DNA from: Halichoerus grypus
Taxonomy: Eukaryota > Chordata > Mammalia > Carnivora > Phocidae
NCBI RefSeq assembly: GCF_964656455.1
Contig: NC_135718.1
Span: 129,687,966-129,751,965, forward strand
DNA: 64,000 nucleotides
Direction: 5' to 3'
Shown piece after piece: positions 11,600-22,080 of the stretch. The notes beneath the pieces are model-generated. The model ran no database searches and was not told the origin of the DNA. It worked only from the letters and a program-made list of their open reading frames with translations. The number at the start of each line of letters is the position of its first letter. Position 1 is the first letter of the stretch. The position numbers and the translations under genes were made by a program.

Positions 11600-11707
11600 A
11601 AAAATTTTTTTTTAATTTTATTTATTTATTTGAGAGAGAGTACAAGCAGGGAGAGTGGCAAGGGAGAGGGAGAAGCAGGCTCCTGCCCAGCAGAGAGCCC
11701 GACATGG
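11600..11707 (-). mobile_element. Can-SINE fragment, tRNA head deleted
   Basis: Oligo-T, ATTTATTTATTTGAGAGAG and the body are present. It stops at GAGAGCCCGACATGG, so the reverse-strand tRNA-like head is missing. Confidence 0.88.
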
Positions 11708-11778
11708 TGTAAAAATTATTAATGAAATATTTTATATTCTTTTTTTCCTAGTAAGTCTTTGAAACCTTATATGTGTTG

Positions 11779-11967
11779 GGACGCCTGGGTGGCTCAGTCG
11801 GTTAAGCATCTGCCTTTCGCTCAGGTCATGGTCCCAGGGTCCTGGGGTCGAGTCCCACATCGGGCTCTTTGATCAATGGGGAGCCTGCTTCTCCCTCTGC
11901 CTGCAGCTCCCCCTGCTTATGCTCTCTCTCTCTGTGACAAATAAATAAATAAAATCTTTTAAAAAAA
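11779..11967 (+). mobile_element. Can-SINE, forward
   Basis: Complete copy. The preceding target TGAAACCTTATATGTG is echoed after its tail (TGAAACCTTG) and again after the next SINE (CGAAACCTTACATGT). Confidence 0.94.
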
Positions 11968-11976
11968 TGAAACCTT

Positions 11977-12176
11977 GGGGCACCTGGGTGGCTCAGTTGT
12001 TAAGTGTCTGCCTTCGCTCAGGTCACGATCCCAGGGTCCTGGGATCGAGCCCCGCATCGGTCTCCCTGCTCAGCGGGAAGCCTGCTTCTCCCTCTCCCTC
12101 TGCCCCTGCTGTATTCCCTCTCTCGCCGTGTCTCTCTCTCTGTGAAATAAATAAATAAAATCTTAAAAAAAAAAAC
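11977..12176 (+). mobile_element. Can-SINE, forward, stacked on previous copy
   Basis: Complete near-consensus copy starting GGGGCACCTGGGTGGCTCAG. It inserted inside the 3' target duplication of the previous SINE, giving three copies of the GAAACCTT target. Confidence 0.94.
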
Positions 12177-12625
12177 AACGAAACCTTACATGTTTTGAAC
12201 ACATAGCAATTTCAGTTCGAGCTCGCCACATTGCTAGGATTCTGTAGCCACCCGAGGCTGGCAGCCGACCTGTTGGACAACACAGATGGAGAGGTCTGGA
12301 AGAGAGACTAGCAAAGGTGATGGGAAGGAGGAATATGTGAGGTAGAAAGGAAACAAGCCATGGTGTCCTGGAAGCTGTGTGGGTGAAGTGGTGATAATCT
12401 ATAGAAATTTTCTTATAATAGTTTCAGTTTTCTCAGTGAGGAAACAAGCCAGGTTTACCGCCAGGGTGAGGATGTAGGAGGAGGTATAGGGGTATAAGAG
12501 AGAGGTGAGACCCGGAGAAAGAACAGAGGAGGGAAGTAAAGGATGATTGCTGGACAGTGTGAAAACTCAGAGAATGACAATGATGAATTTAAGGTGAGAA
12601 CAAGGCAGTGAAGCTGGGTGTTTTT

Positions 12626-12834
12626 TTATTTTGGGGTTTTGTTTTTTTGGGTTTTTTGACAGAGAGAGAGAGAAAGAGAGAGAGCACAAGCAGGGGGAGT
12701 GGCAGGCAGAGGGAGAGGGAGAAGCAGGCTCCCCACTGAGCAGGGAGCCCGATGTGGAACTTGATCCCAAGACCCTGGGATCATGACCTGAGTGGAAGGC
12801 AGATGCTTAACCTACTGAGCCACCCACGCCCCCC
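12626..12834 (-). mobile_element. Can-SINE, reverse
   Basis: Complete copy with an unusual 5' end: the AAGATTTTATTT tail block is replaced by GGGGTTTTGTTTTTTTGGG. A perfect 15-bp duplication AAGCTGGGTGTTTTT flanks it at 12611-12625 and 12837-12851. Confidence 0.94.
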
Positions 12835-12851
12835 AAAAGCTGGGTGTTTTT

Positions 12852-14017
12852 ATCCAGATCAGATAGACAGAGACTTGCATTTAACCAGGGTAATAGTCTT
12901 ACACTCTCCTTCTTGATGTCACTTTGTTTTGGTTAAAGTTGTTTGATTGTAAATAACTGAAATCAGCTCACATTAGGTAAATCAAAAAAGAAAACTTATT
13001 GGAAGAATTCTGGATAATTTTCAGAAATTAAAAGTTGCCGAGAGAGTCAGGAAGCAGGCAGCAGGTGGAAACCAAGCTGCAGGCACTGTGCGTGTCTGCC
13101 TCCTCCCCCTCATCCAGCGTGCCTCCTCTCCCGCGTCTCCTTCCACAATCCTACAAGACAGTGGTCCCACTACAGCTAATCTGATAGAAGAAGTTTGGGT
13201 TAAGTGGGATGTGAGTCAAGGAAAAAATCATGAGGAAAAAGCAGCAGTTAATAATTCAAAATATTGTCTTATAAAATATGTTTGCAAAAGCATACAGCAT
13301 CAGGTGCTGATACCCAGTAAGTGTTCCAGTGAAGTTTTATGGCATATTCAGTGTGAAAGTTTAAGATAAAATCATGATGCCCATACAAATATAAAGTGAA
13401 CACATCAAAGATTTTATTTAACTCATTAGTTAATGAAGGGATAAGATGTTTCAAGCAGGTGAAAAGAGAATTCAAAGACCATACATATATGTAGTCATAA
13501 AATGAATCTACAAATAGATGAAAAACTAGTTGTTGTTTGGTGGGGGGTGGGAGGTCAGAGAGATCAGTTTTCCCTTTACTGACTACACAGGATTCATTTG
13601 CACGTGTATAAAACAGAATTATTTGCATTGCTATGTTCTCTACATCTTACAGTGTTGTAAAATAGCTGATAGATGATGAAAAGTGAAACTCCCATAGAAT
13701 CAGGTAAATTAGATGATGTGCTGTAGTTAATGCATAGGTTTCCATTGAAGACATCCAGTAATTTTTTGATCCATTTCAAAATCTTTCACAATTTATCCTG
13801 ATAACTGAAAAAAACCTGAATTGTTGGTAAACACATTTCTTTATGATTCTCTCACTGTCCAATATTTTTATGTGCTCAGTATTTTGTGCCTTTTCATTTT
13901 TTAAAATGAGGTTTTATATTTAATTATTTAAAGTTATATAACACTCAGGGTCATAGTCACACACAATAAAACACCAGATATCCGGATTCCTTGGGACCTG
14001 TGCATAAGTTTTATTTC
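12852..14017. other. No recognised gene
   Basis: Sequence of mixed composition. The part at 12.93-13.2 kb resembles an old LTR or DNA transposon end (GTAAATAACTGAAATCAGCTCACATTAGG) that I cannot name. Open frames of 93-119 codons on either strand carry no recognisable domain. Confidence 0.4.
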
Positions 14018-14216
14018 TTTTTTTTTTTTTTAAGATTTTATTAATTTATTTGAGAGAGACAGAGAGAGAGCATGAGCAGAGAGAGGGCCAGAAGGAAAGG
14101 GAGAAGCAGACTCCCCGCTGAGCAGGGAGCCGGACGTGGGGCTTGATCCCAGGACCCTGAGGTCATGACCTGAGCCAAAGTCAGATGCTTAACCAACTGA
14201 GCCACCCAGGCGCCCC
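14018..14216 (-). mobile_element. Can-SINE, reverse
   Basis: Complete copy ending in GCCACCCAGGCGCCCC. It sits beside a second reverse SINE. The words TGCATAAGTTTTATTTC before and TGCATAAGTTTCATATC after bracket the whole block. Confidence 0.94.
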
Positions 14217-14220
14217 TATT

Positions 14221-14263
<43 letters not shown>
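14217..14263 (+). repeat. (TTTC)n microsatellite
   Basis: About eleven TTTC units between two reverse SINEs, probably grown from the oligo-T tail of the downstream SINE. Confidence 0.97.
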
Positions 14264-14264
<1 letters not shown>

Positions 14265-14477
14265 TTTTTTAAGATTTATTTATTTATTTGAGAGAGAGAG
14301 GGAGTGAGAGAGAGGGCACATGTGGTGGGGAGGGGCAGAGGGAGAGAGAGAATCCCAAGCAGACTCCCAGCTGAGTGTGGAGCCCAATGTGGGGCTTGAT
14401 CTCAAGACCCATGAGATCATGACCTGAGCCGAAATCAAGACTTGGATGCTTAACAGACTGAGCCACCCATGCACCCC
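14264..14477 (-). mobile_element. Can-SINE, reverse
   Basis: Complete older copy (TGTGGTGGGGAGGGGCAGAGG body) ending in GCCACCCATGCACCCC. The outer target TGCATAAGTTT follows directly. Confidence 0.93.
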
Positions 14478-14530
14478 TGCATAAGTTTCATATCTTTGAG
14501 CTCCAAAGTCCATCATCTCAACCATTTTTG

Positions 14531-14656
14531 TTTTTTGTTTTTGTTTTTAAGTAGGCTCCACACTGAGCATGGAGCTGAACACAGCGCCCGAATTCATGAC
14601 CCATGACGCTGAGATCAAGAGTCAGATGCTTAACCAGCTGAGCCACCCAGGTGCCC
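14531..14656 (-). mobile_element. Can-SINE fragment, reverse, body deleted
   Basis: Oligo-T runs straight into AAGTAGGCTCCACACTGAGC, so the CT-rich body is missing. It ends in GAGCCACCCAGGTGCC. The flanking words CAACCATTTTTG and CAACCATCTTGG are a probable target duplication. Confidence 0.87.
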
Positions 14657-14728
14657 AACCATCTTGGTTTTTCTAAACCTCTTATAAAAGAAAATGGGCG
14701 GACTATTAATGATATGAGCAAATGCTCC

Positions 14729-15406
14729 TGTAAAGGATCAGAATATGCCACCCCAAAATATACCATTTTAGCATAAGAATGATTTTGAGCTGGAGGCAAA
14801 TGAGAATCAATAGTTGTAGAAAGAAGCCTCCTCAGTGCCTTCCCTATCTAACTGACAGCAGAAACTTCTGGGAAATGAGGACTGCCATAAATCTCCTCTC
14901 TTGGGGGAGTTTTATGGCCATGAAGAAGAGGGAAAGTCAGCACTGACAGGGGTCTGCAAACAGACCTTACCGAAATAACCCTTATCTTCTATTAGTTTAC
15001 TCTTCTATATTCACCTTCCCTGTTTGCCACCCCTAAAAGCTCAAACTCATTTTCCTTTATCTTGTCACTTCTCTACAATTTTATTGTTCTGTTAAGATAG
15101 TATATAAGCTCTGGGGTGCCTGGTTGGCTCTGTTGGTTAAGTGTCTGACTCTTGATTTTGGCTCAGGTCATGATCTCGGGGCTGGGCATGTGCTGGGCAT
15201 GGAGCCAGCTTAGGATTCTCTCTCTCTCTATCCCTCTGCCCCTCCCCCATTCTTAAATAAAAAAAGATGCTATACAAGCTCCAAGTTTTAACCATCCCTT
15301 TGAGTTACTCATCATTAGGTGCCCTCCCCTTGTGTGTATGCATTCTGTCTTTTGTCAGTCTAATTCCCAGGGCTCCAGCCAGAGAATTTTTTTTTCCTTC
15401 CCTACA
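14729..15406 (+). mobile_element. ERV1-like solo LTR, forward
   Basis: Begins TGTAAAGGATCAGAATATGCCACCCC and ends TTCCCTACA. Four-base flanks CTCC and CTCA suggest a decayed target duplication. A TATATAAGC near 15,100 could be the LTR TATA box, interrupted shortly after by a SINE. It belongs to the same family as the LTRs at 10.3, 24.0 and 35.9 kb. No internal retroviral sequence adjoins it. Confidence 0.75.
15112..15266 (+). mobile_element. Can-SINE inside LTR, shortened
   Basis: Older, shortened copy (CTCTTGATTTTGGCTCAGGTC head, truncated body). The target duplication is GATAGTATATAAGCTC before and GATGCTATACAAGCTC after. Confidence 0.9.
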
Positions 15407-15474
15407 CTCACAATATTAATATTCAACTTGAAAAAGCAGGAGACAAATGAGTTTGTCCTGTTTGGTAGATTATA

Positions 15475-15860
15475 TTACTGTTCCCAAATTATTCATGCCC
15501 TTTCCTGAAAGAATCCTACATACCTCCTCCCATTGCCACATGATTTTCAGGACACATCCCATTGGTGGCAGGCTTAGCCACCTGACATTTTTGTGAGTTG
15601 AAAGGCTATTTGCTACTTCCTAGCTGATGCTTTGAGAGCCATGGCATTCCACTTTTCTTTTCCATCTGCCAGGAAAATAGCTTCTTCCTACTAGAAGCCT
15701 TTGCTTCCACTTAAATCCCAGAATAAAGAAGACATATAGAGCAGAATCTTAGCTAGCCTACAGCTGAGCTGACATAAGCAAGAAATACACCTTTGGGATT
15801 ATAAGCTTTCGGGATTTGAGGATGTCGTTTGTTACTGTAGCATCACCTACCTATGTACTT
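15475..15860 (+). mobile_element. Possible old ERVL/MaLR-type LTR
   Basis: The 3' end (TTATAAGCTTTCGGGATTTGAGG...CGTTTGTTACTGTAGCATCACC) resembles the end of several ERVL-class LTRs, where TTTGTTACTGCAGCA precedes the terminal CA. No terminal inverted repeat or target duplication is clear. Confidence 0.4.
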
Positions 15861-15889
15861 CCTTTTTACAAACCTTCTGTTGAACTTTG

Positions 15890-16340
15890 CATCCCACATT
15901 TTCTCCTTCAGGATTCACCTTTCTTCTTGTTGAAACAGTTTTTTCGGTAAAAGTCTTCGGTGACTAAAATTTCTGAGTTCTTGCATACCTGAAGATGTCT
16001 TTATTCTACCCTTACTCTGGAATAATAGTCTCACTGGGCATAGCATTTTATATTTACCATTATTTTATTTCTCCATTTTGAAGATTTTATTCCACTGTCT
16101 CTTAGCATCTGCTGTTACATAAGAGAAAGTCTGGGATCAATCTGATTCTTGTTTCTTAGTACATAATCCATCTTCCCTCTTTGATAGCTTTCAATATTTC
16201 CCTTTCTTGTTTTCAAGTGTGGCTATGAGTTTTTAAATCTATTTTCTCCCTCATTTTATGTATTCAGAGAAGGAGGAGGAGGTTTTAGCATCTGTTCCAC
16301 CTACTGTCTTGACCCAGAACTTGGCTTCTGTATTACTAGG
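15890..16340 (-). mobile_element. Possible L1M 3' region, reverse
   Basis: TTTCTGAGTTCTTGCATACCTGAAGATGTCTTTATT and TTCCACTGTCTCTTAGCATCTGCTG resemble the reverse strand of old L1 3' sequence, as I recall it. Strongly decayed, and subfamily not assigned. Confidence 0.45.
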
Positions 16341-17519
16341 AAATGACTTGCTTTAATGACATGTACTCATCATTTTGAATTGTCCTTTTTTGTATAATGT
16401 TGCAAAAGCCTGATGCCCCTCAGGCATCTGATGAAGCTTACAGAACTATTTGGATTTACTTCAAGTATTATTAATAAACTTCTGTGTTTTTGTAGCTCTG
16501 TGTCTTTTTTTAGGGTTTGCCCCTCCTTCTTCTCTTCTTTCAGGCTATCAGCTGCCACTTCATCCTAATGCCCATATACCCATCCATAGCAATCTTCTGC
16601 ATGTTGCTTGGCCTCTTCCCTGCTCCCCAGCCACCTCAGATTTATTCCTTCTGCTTTGTTGTGCAGAGCAATTGTGTTCTCTGTAGCTCCTGCCTCCAAA
16701 CTCAGCTTGCAACTCCTCTTTGAAAACCCATAGGATTATTCATGTGCTCTAGTACACAGTGGGAGATATCTTCTGACTCCTTTTCTTTTTTCTACCAGTT
16801 CAGCAAACAGAAAGAAATGGTATAGAAATTTACTTCTTTATTGATATAAATCATACTACTGTATTAGTGAGAACTGTGTCTGACTCCTAATAATAAAGAT
16901 CCTAATTAAAGGACTTAATCTAATACAAGGTTTTTTGTTTACTCCACATATATAAGCTTGATAGGCTAGTATTGTGGCTCCTTGGTCTTCAGGGACCCAA
17001 GCACTTCCTATTGTTCTGTTTGGCCTCCTTAACATAAGGCTTTCAAACTCATTGTCCCTTTATGGTCACAAGATAGTTGCTAGATTGCCAACCATCACAA
17101 CCACATTCCAGCCAAGACAAGGAAAAAAGGTGAGAAGGGCAAAAGGGTATGCTCCCCACTTGAGTCAACCCCCTCTTAGAAGCTCCCAGACACCCTACCA
17201 CTTCCACTTCTATTTCATTGGCCATCCCTAGCTACAAGGCAAATGGACTATATCACCGTTATGCCATCACTTTTGGTGTTGCTCTACAGTGTACGTTAGC
17301 TTACTTCCTGGTTCTCAATTATATTCTAGTTAGATGGAATATGATTCAATATTTAAAATAAATATACATATTTTGATTTTCATGGCCCTTGACTATTCTC
17401 AAAGATCCAATCAATAGCTATAAAATGGATAAAACATTAAGTGTCAAAATCATCGACTGTACGAACCTTGAAATACCATCCAGGGAGCACTGTAGAATTG
17501 GCAGGATTATCTCACACAA
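16341..17519. other. No gene; possible old LTR at 16.87-17.26 kb
   Basis: From about 16,865 to 17,260 the layout ATGGTCACAAGATAGTTGCTAG...CCAACCATCACAACCACATTCCAGCCA...TTTCATTGGCC matches a common reverse-strand LTR-like repeat. A similar sequence recurs at about 62.24-62.70 kb. The rest shows nothing recognisable. Open frames up to 85 codons have no domain. Confidence 0.4.
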
Positions 17520-17800
17520 TTACTGGTTAATTCAGTTCCATGTTTACTGGGTGGCTTCTGTGCTGGCTAGGTGCCAGTTACCTGTGGTGGGTACTGGGAG
17601 CAATCAACGTGGTCCTGTCTTTGGGGAGTTCCGATTTCACTGACTCACAGGTGCCTGGAGGCAGGGGGAAGCCACCAAATGGTTTTACACAAGGGAGAGA
17701 TGTGATCACATCTGTATTTCTGAAAGATAGCTCAGACTAGGTAGGATGAACAGGAAAAGACGCTTGAGGCAGAGAATTTCACTCTGGAGGCCAAATATCA
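17520..17800 (-). mobile_element. L2 fragment, reverse
   Basis: GTTTACTGGGTGGCTTCTGTGCTGGCTAGGTGCCAG and GAGAGATGTGATCACATCTG match the reverse strand of the L2 3' region. Strongly decayed. Confidence 0.55.
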
Positions 17801-17825
17801 TTCTGCATTGCTGTGCCTTTTTTTG

Positions 17826-18086
17826 TTATTCTAAAGATTTTTATTTTTTTAAGTAATCTCTACATCCAACATGGGGCTCAAACCCACAACCCTGAGATCA
17901 AGAGTTACATGCTCTGGGCGCCTGGGTGGCTCAGTTGGTTAAGCAACTGCCTTCGGCTCAGGTCATGATCCTGGAGTCCCTGGATCGAGTCCCGCATCGG
18001 GCTGCCTGCTCGGCAGGGAGTCTGCTTCTCCCTCTGACCCTCCCCCCTCTCATGTGCTCTCTCTCTCTCATTCTCTCTGTCTCAAA

Positions 18087-18117
<31 letters not shown>

Positions 18118-18157
18118 AGAGTTACATGCTCTACCCATTGAGCCAGCCAGGTGCCCC
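17826..18157 (-). mobile_element. Short tRNA-type Can-SINE, split by a younger SINE
   Basis: Older short subfamily (TAATCTCTACATCCAACATGGGGCTC...GAGCCAGCCAGGTGCCCC). It is split at AGAGTTACATGCTCT, which is duplicated perfectly (17901-17915, 18118-18132) around a forward SINE. Confidence 0.92.
17916..18117 (+). mobile_element. Can-SINE inside an older SINE
   Basis: Complete, near-consensus copy in opposite orientation to its host SINE. The tail is a run of about nine AAAT units. Perfect 15-bp target duplication. Confidence 0.96.
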
Positions 18158-18334
18158 TACATTGCTCTGCCTTTTTTGTCCAATAACCACACCTCGCCTT
18201 CTCCGCCATGTGCCTGGTCTATCCCCAAATCCTCATGATCCCCCATCTTTAGATTTTTCTCACCTCAAACTTTCAATTACATGCCTACTCTCCTGGAAGT
18301 CCAGGGATAGTCAACGTGACTTTCTGGGGTCAAG

Positions 18335-18460
18335 AGTCAACACTGTCTTCATTCATTTATTCTTCACACATTTCCTGAGCTTGTACTATGCTCTGGGCTC
18401 TGGACTAGGGTTGCAAAGGTAGAACACACTCAGTTGTTGCCCTCAAGGCAGGGACAAATT
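18335..18460 (-). mobile_element. L2 3' end fragment, reverse
   Basis: TTCATTCATTTATTCTTCACACATTTCCTGAGC and the ACACTCAGTTGTTGCCCTCAAGGCA segment match the reverse strand of the L2 3' terminus. Confidence 0.65.
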
Positions 18461-21159
18461 ATTTTGGCTTCTCTTTATGCTTAAGAGCATTAAGAATCTA
18501 GAGCTAATTTTAGCTGGAAAAGGGGATAGATGAAAAGAGCAGAGCAAGAATCAGAACAAAAATGAGCAGTGTGGGTTTGAGAACAGTGAAATCAGGAGGG
18601 TGAATTTATCCTCAGGGCCTAGTGGTAGTTTCCCCTAACCCCAGACTGCCCCCTCCCCTTCCTTTTCCCCTTCCTCCTCCTCCGGTCTCCTCACAGCCAA
18701 GCTTGGCTTCCATTCAAACTTTCCGGAAATCCCCTACCCAATTTCCAGCTTTTGAAACAATGACTCTCTGGAGACTATTCCCATTGTCCTTGGAGCTAGA
18801 ACAATGAGAGAGTAGAGCCTCCTCCTTGGCTTCAGGCTACATCCCTGCTCCCAGCCTTCCCCGCCAAAGTAAAAGCTTCCTCAACTCTCCAATCACTGTT
18901 CCCATCTGTCTAGAGGCAGGAAGTTGGGGGAGGTAGGTGGAAAAAGCACTTTCTATTAACTGCAACTGAAACCCAAAGTGAGCCCCAACCTCTAAGTACT
19001 ACCTGGGGCCTGCCCTCTCAGGCTAGAACTAAGAAGGAATCTCTCCCAGGACTGCAGTTGGACACCTGAATATGCTAGGGGTGGGCAGAAAAGCTCAGGG
19101 CTTGATTCCTGTATTTTCTAAATCTCCTTTGATGCCTTGGTTTCCCCCTGCCATCGAAGTGAGAGGACCAGAGGCCATTCTAAAGGGATTGGCGGTCTGC
19201 TTCTTTGTCACTGCGTGGCTCCTCTTCCACTCCCAACTCTGACCCTAGGAGACCCCTGTCCCCTTCCTTGCCCAGTTCTGCCAAAAGGGCTGTTAGATGG
19301 GGGAGGGGGTGCAGGCGGGCTTTTCTTGCACCATCCTGGCGCCTGACGGGATCGGGTTACTGGAGGCAGTCTGGATTTGAATGTGCAAATAAACAGAAGT
19401 GGCTTTGATCCGCCAGGCTGAGAGGGAGGGAGAAGAAAACTAAGTGCCCTGGTCAGAGAAGTGCATGCTGGGCACTTGAAAGAGGGTTTGGGGGTTGTGG
19501 AGCGTGAGTTGTCCTTATTCTTTTGACTGGACAGAAAACCTATTAAAAAGGGGGGGGGGGATCTAGAAAGAAGCAGGAACGCACTTCAAGCATCTCAGAC
19601 TTCTTTTGCGGTCCATATATTCCATTGGCCCTTTCTTGTTGTTCCGGGAGGGGAGTGGTAGCTTGGACTCCACCCTCCCTCAGGGCTGTCTCGCCTTTGG
19701 GACACGTTGGGTGCCCTTGGGAGGGGGAGAGAAGGAATGGCGCTGTGGTTGTGTGAGGTTCAGGGTGGGACCGTACGTTGGGAGGGGGTAGGGCCTATTG
19801 TCTCCCTGGGCACCAATCCACAGCCACAGGCAGGCTTCGAGAGGGAGAGACAAAGGAGGGAATGGGAGAGCACAAAGGGAGCGAGGAATGAAATGGTAAG
19901 TAAAGGCAAACAAAAGTGAACCGGGGGAGACAAAAGCTGGGAACAATATTCCCCAGGCAATAGGCTCAGGAACAATAGGGACACTGACAGCCCCACAAAG
20001 ACACCAGTGTCTCCAAGTAGACGTTATCTCAGGCAGTGGTTGGCAGCCCCGCTCTGGCTGTAGCTATTTTCAGTGCCGCTTTTGTGCCATGCTGAACAAT
20101 ATTCCTTGCATGGCTGCTGATAGAAAGATGAGAAGGTTTCTGTTTGATTCTCCTCTTCCTTCCCTCCCCCTTGCCCCTTTTCCAACCCCCACCAGCTCCA
20201 GCCATTCTGAGCTCAAGTCACTGGCCTGGTTAGGGGTGTGTGCGTGCGTGTGTGCGTGCGTGCGCATGTGTGTGTGTGTGTGTGTGTGTCTGTGCGTGTG
20301 TGTTAGAAGGGGACCAAGGGACCCAGCAGGGAGGGTCTCTTTCAGGCCTTTCAGTGGCTCTCAGTCTTACTAGGATCTCCATGGAAGGAAGAAAGAGGAG
20401 GTTAGGACTGGGCAAGTAGGGGCTAGAGAACTAGGTGTATGAGGAGGATTGTTTAGGGAAGTGGATTCTGCCTTCACCAACAGTCATAAGACTAGCCCGA
20501 GCTATTCATTGTAAAAAGATCTGCTCAGCAAGTATTTTGCCTATTGTGGGTGGCTCTTCATTTAATAGCCAAGGCCATAAGGGATCCTATCCGGCCTTCT
20601 GCCCCCTTCCTCCAAGAGCCATTGCTTTCATCCATCTCGGTGTATAGTTTTAGCAGTTCCTCGACTAGCTCCCAACTCCCCCTGCACCCCCAACACCTCT
20701 GCCACTCCCAGTTGAACCGAAAGATCAGGGTAACTAGTCCTAGATTGGGAAAAGACTGTTTGGTAGCACGGGCCCTTTTATAGGCCCAATGGCAATCCCC
20801 ATCAGGGCACCCATGACCCCAGTGGTAGCCATTCCCCACTAAGTGTCTCCACCATTTTCCTTCCTACAAGAACTCTGACCCTAGACTATTGGGTCAGAGC
20901 TGTCCTTTCTCAGGGCCACCTTGTGCATGACGCTGTTTCACTCTTAGTTTTCTCAGGGTTGTAACCCACTACAGCTTCCCCACGGGCTTAGGAAGAACCA
21001 CTTTTTCAACTAACTGATCTTTTTGTTATTGTTCATATGCTTCTATTCAGGCTATTTTTTGTTAGGTGGCTAAACTACTACATTTTAGGTCTCTGGCTTC
21101 TACAAAAAAATTGAGACCAAACTTCTTGGTAAGGCATTGATATAAAAATTTCAGGGAGA
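18461..21159. other. SINE-free, GC-richer interval; possible regulatory sequence
   Basis: 2.7 kb without any recognised transposon. It holds three SOX-like heptamers within 51 bp (AACAATG at 18756 and 18800, CATTGTC at 18782), further GAACAATA words at 19941, 19971 and 20094, an 11-base G run at 19550-19560, a GT microsatellite, and a reverse-strand TATAAAAG word near 20,780. Open frames of 60-94 codons overlap each other on both strands, as expected of GC-richer non-coding DNA, and show no domain. Confidence 0.5.
20235..20303 (+). repeat. (GT)n microsatellite with GC units
   Basis: About 69 bp of alternating purine-pyrimidine sequence: GTGTGTGCGTGCGTG units followed by twelve or so TG units. 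Such sequence can adopt Z-DNA and is usually length-polymorphic. Confidence 0.97.
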
Positions 21160-21358
21160 GGGGTGCCTGGGTGGCTCAGTCGGTTAATCGTCTGCCTTTG
21201 GCCCAGGTTGTGATCTCAGGGTCCTGGGATCGAGTCCCGCATCGGGCTCCCTGCTCAGTGAAGAGTCTGCTTCTCCCTCTCCCTCTGACGTTCCCCCTGC
21301 TCAGATTCTCTCTCTCACTCTGTCTCTCTCAAAAATATAAATAAAATCTTTAAAAAAA
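21160..21358 (+). mobile_element. Can-SINE, forward
   Basis: Complete copy and the only SINE between 18.2 and 24.8 kb. The target duplication is AAAATTTCAGGGAGA before and AAAATTTTCAGGGAGA after. Confidence 0.95.
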
Positions 21359-21619
21359 ATTTTCAGGGAGAATGCCTTCCTAAGAAACTAGACACTCAGA
21401 GGTTCACCAGAAGGTTGAGCGATCACTTAACTTGTGGGACTTGTGGCTATTTGTCCACCTTTCTCAATATAAGTTAGCTCGTTAAAGGATGGAAACACAT
21501 TTCATACCTCTGTTGGCTACCTCATGGCATCATGGCACATAATTGGTTTTCAATGAACACTTGCTGAATTGGACCAAATTTAGAGACTCAGAAGGAACCT
21601 TAAAGCTCATCTAGTTAGT

Positions 21620-21780
21620 ACTTTGCTATTCAAAGTGTTGTCCCTGGACCAACAGCATTAGCATCACCTGGGAGATTTTTAGAAATGCAAAATCTCAGGC
21701 TCTACCTCAAAGTTGCTGAATCAGAATCTGCATTTTAACAAGCTCCTCAAGTAATCCATATACTCCTTGAGAAGCATGGA
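21620..21780. mobile_element. MER5-like hAT MITE remnant
   Basis: TTTGCTATTCAAAGTGTTG...AGCATTAGCATCACCTGGGAG...TTGCTGAATCAGAATCTGCATTTTAACAAGCTC...TTGAGAAGCATGG matches the short hAT-Charlie-related MER5 group. It is non-autonomous and very old. Confidence 0.75.
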
Positions 21781-22080
21781 TCTACTATAGCTTTTCCCTC
21801 TCTGCCTCCCCATACCCCTGCCCATTTCATGATAGTACTGCCATTCATAGCCTAGATTCTGTGAGCTAGACCAGGTCATGCAGTGAGCATCTACAAGAAG
21901 ATCTGTGTAGGGATGAACTCACCACCTGTGAGTGCCATAGTTGGAATCAAATCAAATTGAACAGAATTACATTGACTTTCAAAGAGCTTAGGAGTGGGAC
22001 CTTGCACTTAGCATATGGTCATTCAAGGCATGTTGAGAGAAAGATTTAAATCACCTGTTATAACCTCCCTGGATGATCGC

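Larger units (their letters stand above)
11438..12283 (+). mobile_element. hAT-like DNA transposon remnant, interrupted by three SINEs
   Basis: The ends AGTGCTGACAATAGAAATATCATGTGAGC and CTGTTGGACAACAC form imperfect terminal inverted repeats resembling a widespread mammalian hAT-type non-autonomous family (AGTGCTGTCCAATAG...). The interior TGTAGCCACAT, TCCAAAATGTTATCATTTCA and TAAAAATTATTAATGAAATATTTTA also fits that family. It splits the reverse L2. The family name and direction are tentative. Confidence 0.6.
9145..12600 (-). mobile_element. L2 LINE, reverse, split by at least six insertions
   Basis: Pieces at about 9145-9561, 9777-10015, 10207-10303, 11108-11434 and 12284-12500 line up in order with the reverse complement of the L2 consensus. 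Landmarks are AGATATTTATTGAGTGTCCACTTTG, AGCAGGGCATTCCAGGCA, GTGGCTGGAGCAGGGTGA, GTAATCCAGGCC and GAGCCCTGGGGCACTCCAAC. Insertions are two forward SINEs, an ERV1-like LTR that carries two reverse SINEs, and a hAT-like element carrying three SINEs. With insertions removed, well over 1 kb of L2 remains, which is long for this family. Confidence 0.8.

Noticed and set aside
14217..14263. Possible CRISPR-like or tandem array
   Set aside because: It is a simple TTTC microsatellite between two SINEs. No spacer-repeat structure exists anywhere in the window, as expected for a mammalian nuclear genome.
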